From Leisingera sp. ANG1 (GTDB taxonomy: Bacteria; Pseudomonadota; Alphaproteobacteria; Rhodobacterales; Rhodobacteraceae): DNA of 64,000 nt. The notes beneath the pieces were generated by a model. The model saw nothing but the letters and a program-made list of their open reading frames with translations, was not told the DNA's origin and searched no databases. Positions 46,240-55,069 of the stretch are shown piece after piece (within the stretch, counting starts at the first letter, position 1; each line of letters begins with the position of its first letter). The stretch lies in contig NZ_AFCF02000001.1 in the NCBI RefSeq assembly GCF_000203975.2, forward strand, positions 937,783 through 1,001,782. Reading direction: 5' to 3'. The translations under genes were made by a program, and so were the position numbers.

Positions 46240-46277
46240 TTTGCAATTATACCATTCGCAAGAATTGAATTTGCAAA
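46240..46277. promoter_or_regulatory. Candidate PccR/ScfR sites upstream of pccR
   Basis: TTTGCAA (46240-46246), TTCGCAA (46255-46261) and TTTGCAAA (46270-46277) lie 11-48 bases before the pccR start. They match the motif in front of pccB, so autoregulation is likely. Confidence 0.65.
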
Positions 46278-46287
46278 GGCTTCCCTC

Positions 46288-47676
46288 ATGGCCACCCAGA
46301 AACTTTACGCAGGCGCCAAGCTGCGCGAGATGCGGCAGCGGCTGGAGCTGACGCAGAAGGATTTCGCCGCCAAACTGGGCGTCTCCCTGCCCTATCTGAA
46401 CCAGATGGAGAACAACAACCGCCCGGTGTCGACCACGGTGGTGCTGGCACTGGCGCAGGAGTTCGGCATGGATGTGACCGAGCTGAGTGCGGGCGACAGC
46501 GAGCGGCTGGTCAGTGACATGCGCGAGGCGATGGCGGATCCGGTGTTTGCCGATGATGCGCCGCCGCTGGCGGACCTGCGGCTGACCGCCTCAAACGCCC
46601 CTGCCCTGGCGCGGGCCTTTCTGGCGCTGCACCGGGCTTACCGGCAGACCCATGAACGGCTTGCCTCATTGGATGAGGCGCTGGGGCGGGAGGATGCGCG
46701 CATTCAGGCGTCCCCCTGGGAGGAGGTGCGCGATTTCTTCCACTATTGCGACAACTACATCGACGCGGTGGACCACGCGGCGGAGCGGTTTGCCGCCACC
46801 AGCGACATCCGCGCGGCGGCCATAGCCGAGCTGGAGCGCGGCGGCATCAAGGTGCGCCAAACCGAGATGGAGGGCTTGCGCCACTACGACGCCGAAGCGC
46901 AGGTACTGCATCTGTCGAACCGCTCCGCGCCGCAGACGCAGCTGTTCCAGATGCTGCTGCAGGTGGCGCTCCTGCGGCAGAACACCCTGCTGGAGGCGAC
47001 CCTCGATTTTGCAAAGTTTCAAAGCGAGGAGGCCCGCGCCATCGCCAAGATAGGCCTCGCCAACTATTTCGCCGGCGCGGCGCTGATGCCCTATGGCCGC
47101 TTTCTGGAAGCTGCACAGGCCTGCCGCCATGACCTGGAGCTGCTGGCAATCCGCTTTGGCGCCTCGATTGAACAGATTGCGCACCGGCTCTCGACCATGC
47201 AGCGGCCCGGCGCCAAGGGGGTGCCGTTCTTTTTCGTGCGGGTGGATCAGGCGGGAACCATCACCAAGCGGCACTCAGCCACGCGGCTGCAATTTGCCCG
47301 CTTTGGCGGCGCTTGCCCCCTGTGGAACGTGCACCGGGCGTTTGAAACCCCGGGCCGGTTCCTGCGTCAGCTGGCGGAGACGCCGGATGGGGTGCGCTAT
47401 ATCTCGCTGGCCCGGGATGTGTCGAAACCGGGCGGCTCGTTCGGCGCGCCGGTGCGCCGCTATGCAATTGCGCTGGGGTGCGAGGTGCGCCATGCAGATG
47501 CGCTGGTCTATGCGGACGGGATGGATGTGAGTCAGGACAGCGCCTATGAGCCGATCGGCATCTCCTGCCGGATCTGCGAGCGCAAAGATTGCCATCAGCG
47601 GTCCGTTCCGCCGCTGGAGCGGCGGCTGACCATCAACACCGACCAGCGCGGTGTGCTGCCTTATGAGGTAAGTTGA
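46288..47676 (+). CDS. pccR: Short-chain fatty acyl-CoA regulator (PccR/ScfR family)
   Basis: The 462-residue regulator begins with a Cro/C1-type helix-turn-helix (KLREMRQRLELTQKDFAAKLGVSLPYLNQMENNNRPVS, about residues 10-47). A ScfR central domain (IrrE-like region, about residues 150-300; NYFAGAALMPYGRFLEAA) follows, and the C-terminal DUF2083-type domain has ISCRICERKDCHQRSVPPLERRL, holding four clustered cysteines. PccR of Rhodobacter sphaeroides senses propionyl-CoA status and activates pccB. TTTGCAAA-like sites before both pccB and this gene support the same role here. Confidence 0.9.
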   Translation: MATQKLYAGAKLREMRQRLELTQKDFAAKLGVSLPYLNQMENNNRPVSTTVVLALAQEFGMDVTELSAGDSERLVSDMREAMADPVFADDAPPLADLRLTASNAPALARAFLALHRAYRQTHERLASLDEALGREDARIQASPWEEVRDFFHYCDNYIDAVDHAAERFAATSDIRAAAIAELERGGIKVRQTEMEGLRHYDAEAQVLHLSNRSAPQTQLFQMLLQVALLRQNTLLEATLDFAKFQSEEARAIAKIGLANYFAGAALMPYGRFLEAAQACRHDLELLAIRFGASIEQIAHRLSTMQRPGAKGVPFFFVRVDQAGTITKRHSATRLQFARFGGACPLWNVHRAFETPGRFLRQLAETPDGVRYISLARDVSKPGGSFGAPVRRYAIALGCEVRHADALVYADGMDVSQDSAYEPIGISCRICERKDCHQRSVPPLERRLTINTDQRGVLPYEVS

Positions 47677-47691
47677 GAGGGTGCGTGCGGC

Positions 47692-47736
47692 GGCAATTTT
47701 CTTCGAAGAAAATTGCCAAGGATTTTGAAAATCCTT
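47692..47736. terminator. Paired A+T-rich palindromes after pccR
   Basis: A perfect 26-base palindrome (47692-47717, arms GGCAATTTTCTTC and complement) is followed at once by AAGGATTTT-G-AAAATCCTT (47718-47736). They start 16 bases after the pccR stop and face the convergent 86-residue gene. They probably act as a bidirectional terminator; similar palindromes recur between roseobacter genes as far as I recall. Confidence 0.6.
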
Positions 47737-47766
47737 GGGCGCCCGGCAGCTTGCAGCGCGGTGTGG

Positions 47767-48027
47767 TCAGCCGCGCAGGCGGTCCAGCAGGCGGGCCATC
47801 AGCGCGCGTTCTGCCCTGGCGGATGCTTGCGGCGGTTGCTTGGGCTGAACGGCTTCTGCTGGCTGCCACTGGCTCACGCGGTTTGGCGCAGGCTCCTGCG
47901 GCTGAGTACGGACCGCGGTTTCCGCCTGGACCAGATTGCGAACCCTGGCGAGAATCTCCGCATCGGACGCCTCTTCCGGCACGCCCTCGATCTCCTGCCA
48001 GCCCCCCGGCTGATAGACCTGTCCCAT
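47767..48027 (-). CDS. Small hypothetical protein, 86 residues
   Basis: The ATG at 48027 has GGGAG nine bases upstream and encodes MGQVYQPGGWQEIEGVPEEASDAEILARVRNLVQAETAVRT, then a Gln/Pro-rich linker (about residues 45-68), then a basic helix (ARAERALMARLLDRLRG). There is no signal peptide. The short helices at each end could mediate protein contacts. The family is not recognised. Confidence 0.6.
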   Translation of the reverse strand: MGQVYQPGGWQEIEGVPEEASDAEILARVRNLVQAETAVRTQPQEPAPNRVSQWQPAEAVQPKQPPQASARAERALMARLLDRLRG

Positions 48028-48263
48028 TGGGTTACTCCCTTGCACACTACACTGCAGCCTCAGGCCCGCGGACCCATTCCGGCTGCAGTCTGAAGATAGT
48101 GCAGCCGGTCACAATTTTGACGAATTTGCCTTAAATTCATCTAAATTGACCTCAACCGGGAAGAAAACACTCAACACTAACACGGGCAGCGCGGCACTGT
48201 TTCCGGTACAGGATCAATCCAGCCGCTGCGAATCTTGTGGCAATCACGGCACGGGCCGGCGTC

Positions 48264-48920
48264 TTACTCCAGCCCTTTCCAGAAGTGCTTGCGGTACTCT
48301 GCCTCGGTGATCACCTCTCCTGACTTCCGCGCGGCCTCGCGGTCCTTGGGCGGCAGCTGTTCCTGAAGGTAATCCACCCGCTTCCACTCCGGCACCGGCG
48401 TTTCGGCACCGTCAGCAGGCACATATTCAGAGCGGCCGGTACGATGGTAGCTGTGAATATACCGCGGGCAGTTGGTGAAGATGGCCTCAAGCTCCACCTG
48501 GACCAGCATCAGGGCCTCCGGGACGTCTGCCAGCTGCGCCTCGTCTGTCACAAGGCTGGCGGTGCCCTGCAGCCGCAGGCGGCGTGGCTGAGTGAAATCA
48601 ATGAACAGCAGACCAACCTTGCTGGTGCCGGCGATATTGCCCGCCGACAGGAACATGCCGTTGCCGTCATAGACCGGAAAACGGAGGGTGCGGTCGCCGG
48701 GCATTTGCACGAACCCCGGGAAGCCGCCCTTGTAGGACACCGTCGGATAGCCGCAGCGATCCACGGTGGAGAGGAAAAAGAAATCGCTTGCAGCGATGAA
48801 TTTCCGGTCCATCGGGGCCAGGGCCTGCCGCAGGACGTTGCCGTGCAGAGCGTCCGCCAGCCCCCGCGTGCCGAAGGCATCCTGCAGCTGGCGCTGCTCT
48901 GCGGAATAGAAATCAGCCAT
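48264..48920 (-). CDS. Pyridoxamine 5'-phosphate oxidase-family protein
   Basis: The 218-residue protein (ATG 48920 behind GGAGG) has the split-barrel flavin-binding fold: FIAASDFFFLSTVDRCGYPTVSYKGG (about residues 40-65), then FPVYDGNGMFLSAGNIAGTSKVGLLFIDFTQPRRLRLQGTASLV. Members bind FMN, heme or F420. True PNP oxidase residues are not evident, so this is a general stress or oxidoreductase-like member. The downstream part (PRYIHSYHRTGRSEYVPADG) is typical of the long variant. It stands alone on the minus strand. Confidence 0.85.
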   Translation of the reverse strand: MADFYSAEQRQLQDAFGTRGLADALHGNVLRQALAPMDRKFIAASDFFFLSTVDRCGYPTVSYKGGFPGFVQMPGDRTLRFPVYDGNGMFLSAGNIAGTSKVGLLFIDFTQPRRLRLQGTASLVTDEAQLADVPEALMLVQVELEAIFTNCPRYIHSYHRTGRSEYVPADGAETPVPEWKRVDYLQEQLPPKDREAARKSGEVITEAEYRKHFWKGLE

Positions 48921-49163
48921 CAGTCGCACCTCCGCATTGCCGCAGGAGAGAGCTTAGCACACGGCTTTCGATCCTGCGTCCCGGCTGTGCAGGTCCCAGT
49001 GCAAATACGGGGGGCCTGGAGATACCCCCGCAGGATAACCAGCTGAACTTACTCAACATTCACCCATTCTTTGCCAAAGCAGCCCGTAGCGGGGTTTCAC
49101 CGTTGACTTGATGGTTGATCTGGAACAAAACAAGAACAGTATTGACTTGAGAAGGATAGTTTC

Positions 49164-49643
49164 ATGGACGGTAAAAGCAGTATTTCCAGGGATTTCGATT
49201 TTGAGTTCGGCAGCTGGGTTGTGCGCCACCGCAGGCTGAAGGAGCGATTGACCGGCTGTGATGAATGGGAAGAATTCGAAGGCACATCAGAAACCCGGCC
49301 TGTTCTGGGCGGGAATGGCAATGTCGAAGACAACCTTCTTGAATTCCCAAGCGGTGCCTACCGGGCTATTGCGCTGCGGTCTTTTGATCCTGCCAGCCAG
49401 AAGTGGGCCATTTGGTGGCTTGCAGCCACCGATCCGCACCAGTTGGATGTGCCTGTGGTTGGCAGCTTCGAAGATGGCGTCGGAGCATTCTATGCAGAAG
49501 ACACCCTACGCAGCGAACCCGTGTCGGTCAGGTTTCTCTGGCTGCATACCGGCACGGAGACGCCCCGCTGGGAACAGGCGATGTCCAGCGACGGCGGCAA
49601 GACCTGGGAAACAAATTGGACCATGGATTTCAGGCGCGCATAA
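49164..49643 (+). CDS. DUF1579-like protein
   Basis: The 159-residue protein contains FDFEFGSWVVRHRRLKERLTG (residues 10-30), then RPVLGGNGNVEDNLLEFP and YRAIALRSFDPASQKWAIWWLAATDP, ending RWEQAMSSDGGKTWETNWTMDFRR. This is the beta-barrel pattern of DUF1579/lipocalin-like proteins of unknown function. GAAGGATAG precedes the ATG. There is no signal peptide. It is convergent with the YdcH gene, sharing a terminator. Confidence 0.75.
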   Translation: MDGKSSISRDFDFEFGSWVVRHRRLKERLTGCDEWEEFEGTSETRPVLGGNGNVEDNLLEFPSGAYRAIALRSFDPASQKWAIWWLAATDPHQLDVPVVGSFEDGVGAFYAEDTLRSEPVSVRFLWLHTGTETPRWEQAMSSDGGKTWETNWTMDFRRA

Positions 49644-49692
49644 CAGGCGCGGCTGTTCCGTTGCCTGGGAGACCGCACAGCGGGGCACGACA

Positions 49693-49719
49693 TAAATAAA
49701 GGGGCACCATTGGCGCCCC
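49693..49719 (-). terminator. Intrinsic terminator of the YdcH-type gene
   Basis: GGGGCACC-ATT-GGCGCCCC (49701-49719, one mismatch) is followed on the minus strand by TTTATTTATG, 27 bases past the stop. Confidence 0.7.
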
Positions 49720-49745
49720 TTGCTTTGACTTCCGGTGCTCTGGTC

Positions 49746-49985
49746 TTACGCCTTCGACAAGATCCCCCAGATCTCGTCCTTCAGCGCGGCGCGCTGCTTG
49801 CGCAGATCGGTTTCGGCCTGGGCGCTCACCGGCTCCACATTGGTTTCCGCCCGGTGCACGGCGCGGTTCACTTCGTGATATTCATCGGACAGTTTGGCGA
49901 AATGCGCATCCGACTGTTTCAGCTGGCTCATCAGGGCCGCTTTTTCCGGGAATTCTTCGGCCAGTTCATGGGGAGTATTGGACAC
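49746..49985 (-). CDS. YdcH-family (DUF465) small protein
   Basis: The 79-residue protein is helical and charged: MSNTPHELAEEFPEKAALMSQLKQSDAHFAKLSDEYHEVNRAVHRAETNVEPVSAQAETDLRKQRAALKDEIWGIL. The H-F-x-K/R-L-x-x-E-Y-x-x-x-N-x-x-x-x-R core is the DUF465 signature. Members are small cytosolic proteins of unknown role. It stands alone and has its own terminator. Confidence 0.88.
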   Translation of the reverse strand: MSNTPHELAEEFPEKAALMSQLKQSDAHFAKLSDEYHEVNRAVHRAETNVEPVSAQAETDLRKQRAALKDEIWGILSKA

Positions 49986-50100
49986 CTGCTCGCTCCTTCT
50001 TCCTAGGGTCGTTTGCAGATTATTTCCTCCCCTGCCCCTTCACTTTGACGCGGATCAAAAGATGCCTGCGGCACGCGGATTTTCGGGAAAATTCCGTTAA

Positions 50101-50140
50101 TAAAAAGCCGCCCGCACAAAGGGGAGGTGGCGGGCGGCTT
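50101..50140 (-). terminator. Intrinsic terminator of betA
   Basis: AAGCCGCCCGC (50105-50115) pairs perfectly with GCGGGCGGCTT (50130-50140), and the minus strand continues TTTTTATTAACGG. It lies 19 bases beyond the betA stop and ends the bet operon. Confidence 0.9.
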
Positions 50141-50158
50141 GCTGGCAGTGCAACAGGA

Positions 50159-51814
50159 TCAGCGTTGCGCTTCGCGCCAGTTCGGGTTGAACCACGGCTC
50201 TGCGTTCGAGGACGGCAGGCGGCGGCCCAGGATGTGGTCAGAGGCCTTCTCACCGGTCATGATCGAGGGGCCGTTGAGGTTGCCGTTGGTGATCCGCGGG
50301 AAGATCGAGCTGTCGGCAACGCGCAGGCCATCGACACCGATGACACGGCATTCCGGGTCGACCACCGACATCGGATCATCCGCCGCGCCCATCTTGCAGG
50401 TACCGCAGGGGTGGTAGGCGCTTTCCACATGCTCGCGCAGGAAGCCGTCGATCTCGTCGTCGGTCTGCAGGTCGGCACCCGGCTGGATCTCGTGCTTGAG
50501 GAACGGTTTCATCGCGTCCTGGGCAAAGATTTCCCGCGTCAGGCGCACGCATTTGCGGAAGTCGATCCAGTCCTGCTCGGTCGACATGTAGTTGAACAGG
50601 ATGTTCGGCGCGTCCTTGGGATCGCTCGACGCCAGCGTGACCTCGCCGCGCGAGGGGGAGCGCATCGGGCCGACGTGGGCCTGGAAGCCGTGCCCCTCTG
50701 CCGCCGCCTGGCCGTCGTAGCGGACCGCGATCGGCAGGAAGTGGTACTGGATGTCCGGGTAATCCACGCCCTTGTCGGAGCGGATGAAGGCGGCGCTTTC
50801 GAACTGGTTCGAGGCGCCCAGGCCGGTCTTGGTGAACATCCACTGGGCGCCGACAAGGCCCTTGCCCAGCAGGTTCCAGTATTTGAACAGGGTGATCGGC
50901 TGCTTGCAGGCGAACTGAAAGTAGAATTCCAGGTGGTCCTGCAGGTTCTGGCCGACGCCGGGGCGGTCAACGACCACGTCGATGCCGTGTTCGGCCAGGT
51001 GCTTGGCCGGGCCGATGCCGGAGAGCATCAGCATCTTGGGGGAGTTCAGCGAGGAGGCGGCCAGGATCACCTCGGCGTTGGCTCGGATCACCTCAACCTT
51101 GCCGCCGCGTTCGATCTCGACACCCACGGCGCGGCCGTCCTCGATCACCACCTTGCGGGCGAAGGCACGGATAAGGTCGCAGTTTTCACGCTTGAGCGCG
51201 GGCTTCAGGTAGGCGTTGGCGGCGGACCAGCGGCGGCCTTTGTAGACCGTCATTTCCATCGGGCCGAAGCCCTCCTGCTGCTCGCCGTTGTAGTCGGAGG
51301 TGACCGGATAGCCCGCCTGCTCGCCCGCCTTGACGAAGGCGTCATGCAGCGGGTTGTCGCGGGGGCCGCGGGTCACGTGCAGCGGGCCGTCCTTGCCGCG
51401 CCAGTCCGGGTCGCCGCCGTGGCCGCGGTCGTTCCAGGTTTCCATGCGTTTGAAGTACGGGAGCACGTCAGCATAGGACCAGCCCGCCGCTCCGCTTTCG
51501 GCCCAGTGGTTGTAGTCGCCGGCGTGGCCGCGCACATAGACCATGCCGTTGATCGAGGAGGAGCCGCCGATCACCTTGCCGCGCGGGCAGACCAGTTCGC
51601 GGCCGCCCAAATGCGGTTCGGGCTGGGATTTATAGCCCCAGTCATAAAGCGGCATGTTCATCGGGTAGCTGAGCGCGCCCGGCATCTGGATAAACGGCCC
51701 GGCATCGGTGCCGCCGTGTTCGATCACCAGGACCTTTTTCCCGGCCTCGCTGAGCCGGTAGGCCATGGCACAGCCCGCTGAGCCGGCCCCGACAATCACA
51801 TAATCCGCGTTCAT
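50159..51814 (-). CDS. betA: Choline dehydrogenase
   Basis: This GMC-family flavoprotein oxidises choline to betaine aldehyde at the inner membrane. The 551-residue protein has the N-terminal FAD motif [21 protein letters not shown] (residues 4-24) and the GMC signature [19 protein letters not shown] (about 78-96). The C-terminal part holds the active-site region HPCGTCKMG (about residues 467-475) and [21 protein letters not shown]. It is the last gene of betT-betC-betB-betA and has a strong terminator behind it. Confidence 0.96.
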   Translation of the reverse strand: MNADYVIVGAGSAGCAMAYRLSEAGKKVLVIEHGGTDAGPFIQMPGALSYPMNMPLYDWGYKSQPEPHLGGRELVCPRGKVIGGSSSINGMVYVRGHAGDYNHWAESGAAGWSYADVLPYFKRMETWNDRGHGGDPDWRGKDGPLHVTRGPRDNPLHDAFVKAGEQAGYPVTSDYNGEQQEGFGPMEMTVYKGRRWSAANAYLKPALKRENCDLIRAFARKVVIEDGRAVGVEIERGGKVEVIRANAEVILAASSLNSPKMLMLSGIGPAKHLAEHGIDVVVDRPGVGQNLQDHLEFYFQFACKQPITLFKYWNLLGKGLVGAQWMFTKTGLGASNQFESAAFIRSDKGVDYPDIQYHFLPIAVRYDGQAAAEGHGFQAHVGPMRSPSRGEVTLASSDPKDAPNILFNYMSTEQDWIDFRKCVRLTREIFAQDAMKPFLKHEIQPGADLQTDDEIDGFLREHVESAYHPCGTCKMGAADDPMSVVDPECRVIGVDGLRVADSSIFPRITNGNLNGPSIMTGEKASDHILGRRLPSSNAEPWFNPNWREAQR

Positions 51815-51921
51815 TTCTACTCTCCATCCGGCAGCCGAAAGATCTGGACTGCTGCCGTTTTCTTCAGATTGGGCGGGCGCGCGGGGCGCCCTGCCCGGCC
51901 GTTGCTTTCAGGCAGCGCCGA

Positions 51922-53379
51922 TCAGAACGCCGCTTCGACGTCGCCCATGCGGACGTAGACCGACTTCACCTGGCTGAAGTGCTTGATCGCCTCTTTCGAG
52001 TTCTCGCGGCCAACGCCCGATGCCTTCACCCCGCCGAACGGCGCCTCGACCGGCGCGTCGTTGTAGGAGTTGATAAAGCAGCTGCCCGCCTCCAGCTGGC
52101 CGATCACACGGTGGGCGCGGCTGAAGTCGTTGGTGAAGACGCCGGCGGACAGGCCGAATTCGGTGTCATTGGCGCGGGCGATCACCTCTTCCTCTGTGTC
52201 GAAGTCGAGAACGGACATCACCGGGCCGAAGATTTCCTCACGGGCGATGGTCATGTCGTCGGTCACATCGGCGAAGACGGTGGGCTGGATGTAGTAGCCC
52301 GGCATGTCCGCACGCGCGCCGCCGCAGATCAGGCGGGCGCCTTCTTCTTTGCCCTTTTCAATGTAGCCCAGCACGATGTTCATCTGGTTTTCAGTGACCA
52401 TCGGGCCGAAGCTGGTGGCCTCATCCATCGGGTCGCCCAGGATGGCGTTGCCGGTGCGCTCCGCCAGGCGGGCCAGGAATTTCTCCTTGATGCCCTTCTG
52501 GACAAACACACGGGTGCCGTTGGAGCAGACCTGGCCGGAGGAGTAGAAGTTGCCGTTGATGGCGCCGCCGACGGCGTTGTCGATGTCGGCGTCATCAAAG
52601 ATGATCAGCGGCGACTTGCCGCCCAGCTCCATGGTGACGTGCTTCATGCCTTCGGCGGCGGCGGCATAGACTTTCTTGCCGGTCGGCACCGAGCCGGTCA
52701 GCGAGACCTTGTCCACGCGCGGGTCGGTAACCAGCGCGCCGCCGACTTCGCCCATGCCCTGGATGACGTTGTAGATGCCTGCGGGGGCGCCTGCCTCGAG
52801 CAGGATCTCGGCCACCTTCAGGGCGCAGAGCGGCGTGGTCTCGGACGGTTTGAACACCATCGAGTTGCCGCAGGCCAGCGCCGGTGCGCCTTTCCAGCAG
52901 GCGATCTGGGTCGGGTAGTTCCAGGCGCCGATGCCCACACACAAGCCCAGCGCTTCGCGCACGGTGTAGACCCAGTCCTCGCCCATCGGGATGTGCTCGC
53001 CGGTCAGGGAGCCTGCCAGGCCGCCGAAGTATTCCAGCGCGTCGGCACCGGAGGTGGCGTCGGCCACCAGGGTTTCCTGCAGCGGTTTGCCGGTGTCGTA
53101 GGTTTCCAGAACCGACAGTTCGTGGTTGCGCTCGCGCATGATGTCGGCGGCACGGCGCAGGATGCGGCCGCGCTCGGTTCCGGTCATCTTGGCCCATGCC
53201 TTCTGGGCTTCCTTGGCGGTGGACAGCGCCTGATCGACGATCGCCGGAGTGGCTGCGTAGACAGTGGCGATCTGCTCACCCGTGGCGGCGTAGATCACCG
53301 GGATCGGGGTGCCTGCGGTGTCTTCGACGTATTCGCCGTTGATGAAGTGGCTGGCCTTGGGCTGTGCGGGATGTGTCAT
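51922..53379 (-). CDS. betB: Betaine aldehyde dehydrogenase
   Basis: This NAD(P)-dependent aldehyde dehydrogenase makes glycine betaine from betaine aldehyde. The 485-residue protein has the general base E251 in MELGGKSP and the nucleophile C285 in [35 protein letters not shown] and FKPSE cover the cofactor pocket, and the C-terminus is [13 protein letters not shown]. It lies between betC and betA in the bet operon, 57 bases downstream of betC. Confidence 0.96.
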   Translation of the reverse strand: MTHPAQPKASHFINGEYVEDTAGTPIPVIYAATGEQIATVYAATPAIVDQALSTAKEAQKAWAKMTGTERGRILRRAADIMRERNHELSVLETYDTGKPLQETLVADATSGADALEYFGGLAGSLTGEHIPMGEDWVYTVREALGLCVGIGAWNYPTQIACWKGAPALACGNSMVFKPSETTPLCALKVAEILLEAGAPAGIYNVIQGMGEVGGALVTDPRVDKVSLTGSVPTGKKVYAAAAEGMKHVTMELGGKSPLIIFDDADIDNAVGGAINGNFYSSGQVCSNGTRVFVQKGIKEKFLARLAERTGNAILGDPMDEATSFGPMVTENQMNIVLGYIEKGKEEGARLICGGARADMPGYYIQPTVFADVTDDMTIAREEIFGPVMSVLDFDTEEEVIARANDTEFGLSAGVFTNDFSRAHRVIGQLEAGSCFINSYNDAPVEAPFGGVKASGVGRENSKEAIKHFSQVKSVYVRMGDVEAAF

Positions 53380-53436
53380 GTTGTGTGTCTCCAGCGGGGG
53401 TCTTCAGCAGGGGGAGATGCTGAACGGTTGCTATGG

Positions 53437-54945
53437 TTATTCGCCGCGGGGAAAGCGTTTGCTTTCCTCGAGGTTGTCGAGATTCATGTGGTTGCGCATG
53501 TAGCGCTCGGAGGCCTTTTGCAGCGGCTGGTAATCCCAAGGGTAGTAGCCGCCCTGGCGCAGGGCCTCGTAGACGACCCAGCGGCGGGCCTGGCTGGCGC
53601 GCACCTCTGCGTCGAAGGTCTCCAGGTTCCAGCGCGCCTCCGACTTGGCGCGCAAGGTGTTCAGCGTGCCGGCATGGGCCGGATCGTCTGCCAGGTTGTT
53701 GAGCTCGTGCGGGTCGGCCTCCAGATCGAACAGCTGATCAGGGTCGAGGCTGCAGCGGTTGTATTTCCACTTGCCATAACGGAGCGACACCAGCGGCGCA
53801 TATGACGCTTCCGCGGCGTATTCCACGGCGACCGGTTCAGTGCGTTCCGTTCCATTGGCCAGCGGCACCAGGTTCTGGCCGTCGGTCCAGGGTTCGATTT
53901 CACCCATGTCGACACCGGCCAGCGCGCCCAGCGTCGGGGTCACGTCCAGTGTTGAAACCGGGGTTTCAATGAGGCCCGCGGGCAGGTCCGGCGCCGAGAT
54001 CATCAGCGGCACGCGGGAGGAGCCCTCGTAGAAGCTCATCTTGAACCAGAGGCCGCGCTCGCCCAGCATGTCGCCGTGGTCGGAGACAAACAGGATGATC
54101 GCCTCCTGCCGGGTGGTTTCCAGCACGTTCAGGATCTCGCCGATCTTGTCGTCCAGGTAGGAGATATTGGCGAAGTACGCGCGGCGGGAGCGTTTGATGT
54201 TCTCCTCGGTGATGTCGAAGCTGCGCCAGTCGTTGGCGTCAAAGATCCGCTTGGCGTGGGGATCGTGGTCCTCATAGTCCATGGCGGGGACTTCGGGCAG
54301 CAGGTGCTCGCAGTCCTCGTAAAGATCCCAGTACTTGCGGCGTGCCACATAGGGGTCGTGCGGGTGGGTGAAGGAGACGGTCACGCACCAGGGGCGGTCG
54401 TCGAGGCCGCGCGACAGCTCATAGAGCTTGGCGGTGGCGTTGTAGGCGACCTCGTCGTCGTATTCCATCTGGTTGGAGGTCTCTGCCACCCCTGCCCCGG
54501 TGACGCTGCCCATGTTGTGATACCACCAGTCGATCCGCTCGCCCGGTTTGCGGTAGTCCGGGGTCCAGCCGAAGTCGGCCGGGTAGATGTCGGTGGTCAG
54601 CCGGTCCTCGAACCCGTGCAGCTGGTCGGGGCCGACAAAATGCATCTTGCCCGAAAGGCAGGTGTAATAGCCTGCGCGGCGCAGGTGGTGGGCATAAGTC
54701 GGGATGTCGCTGCGGAATTCGGCGGCGTTGTCATAGACGCCGGTACGCGAGGGCAGCTGGCCGGACATGAAAGAAGCCCGCCCCGGTGCGCAGAGCGGCG
54801 ACGCGGTATAGGCGTTTTTGAAGCGGGTGGAGCGTTCCGCCAGTTTCTTCAGGTTCGGCGCATGCAGCCATTCGGCGGGGCCGTCCGGGAAAAGCGTCCC
54901 ATTCAACTGGTCAACCATCAGGATCAGGATATTCGGGGCACTCAT
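53437..54945 (-). CDS. betC: Choline-sulfatase
   Basis: This enzyme hydrolyses choline-O-sulfate to choline and sulfate. The 502-residue protein has the type I sulfatase signature SPLCAPGRASFMSG, in which C52 is converted to formylglycine (C-x-P-x-R with P54 and R56). The metal-binding MVDQ lies near residue 10 and SDHGDMLGERGLWFKMSFYEGSSRVP near 290-315. The C-terminal extension (GYYPWDYQPLQKASERYMRNHMNLD) is characteristic of choline sulfatases. Its place upstream of betB and betA links sulfate-ester use to betaine synthesis. Confidence 0.95.
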   Translation of the reverse strand: MSAPNILILMVDQLNGTLFPDGPAEWLHAPNLKKLAERSTRFKNAYTASPLCAPGRASFMSGQLPSRTGVYDNAAEFRSDIPTYAHHLRRAGYYTCLSGKMHFVGPDQLHGFEDRLTTDIYPADFGWTPDYRKPGERIDWWYHNMGSVTGAGVAETSNQMEYDDEVAYNATAKLYELSRGLDDRPWCVTVSFTHPHDPYVARRKYWDLYEDCEHLLPEVPAMDYEDHDPHAKRIFDANDWRSFDITEENIKRSRRAYFANISYLDDKIGEILNVLETTRQEAIILFVSDHGDMLGERGLWFKMSFYEGSSRVPLMISAPDLPAGLIETPVSTLDVTPTLGALAGVDMGEIEPWTDGQNLVPLANGTERTEPVAVEYAAEASYAPLVSLRYGKWKYNRCSLDPDQLFDLEADPHELNNLADDPAHAGTLNTLRAKSEARWNLETFDAEVRASQARRWVVYEALRQGGYYPWDYQPLQKASERYMRNHMNLDNLEESKRFPRGE

Positions 54946-55069
54946 CGCGGACCTCCCAAGTATTGGCGATGCTTTGCAAAGGCGCCTGGCAGGCCCGAAA
55001 GCGCTGCCAGGCAGTTAAAGGCTGGTCCCCTCATTCGGGGAAACTTGGGGGCCAGCCGGGAGACCGCCC

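Noticed and set aside
50045-51781. A 578-codon frame antisense to betA, with similar ones opposite betB (51979-53805), betC (54076-55086) and the bet transporter (55073-56272)
   Set aside because: All mirror well-identified genes and lack domains or ribosome sites, so they are compositional artefacts.
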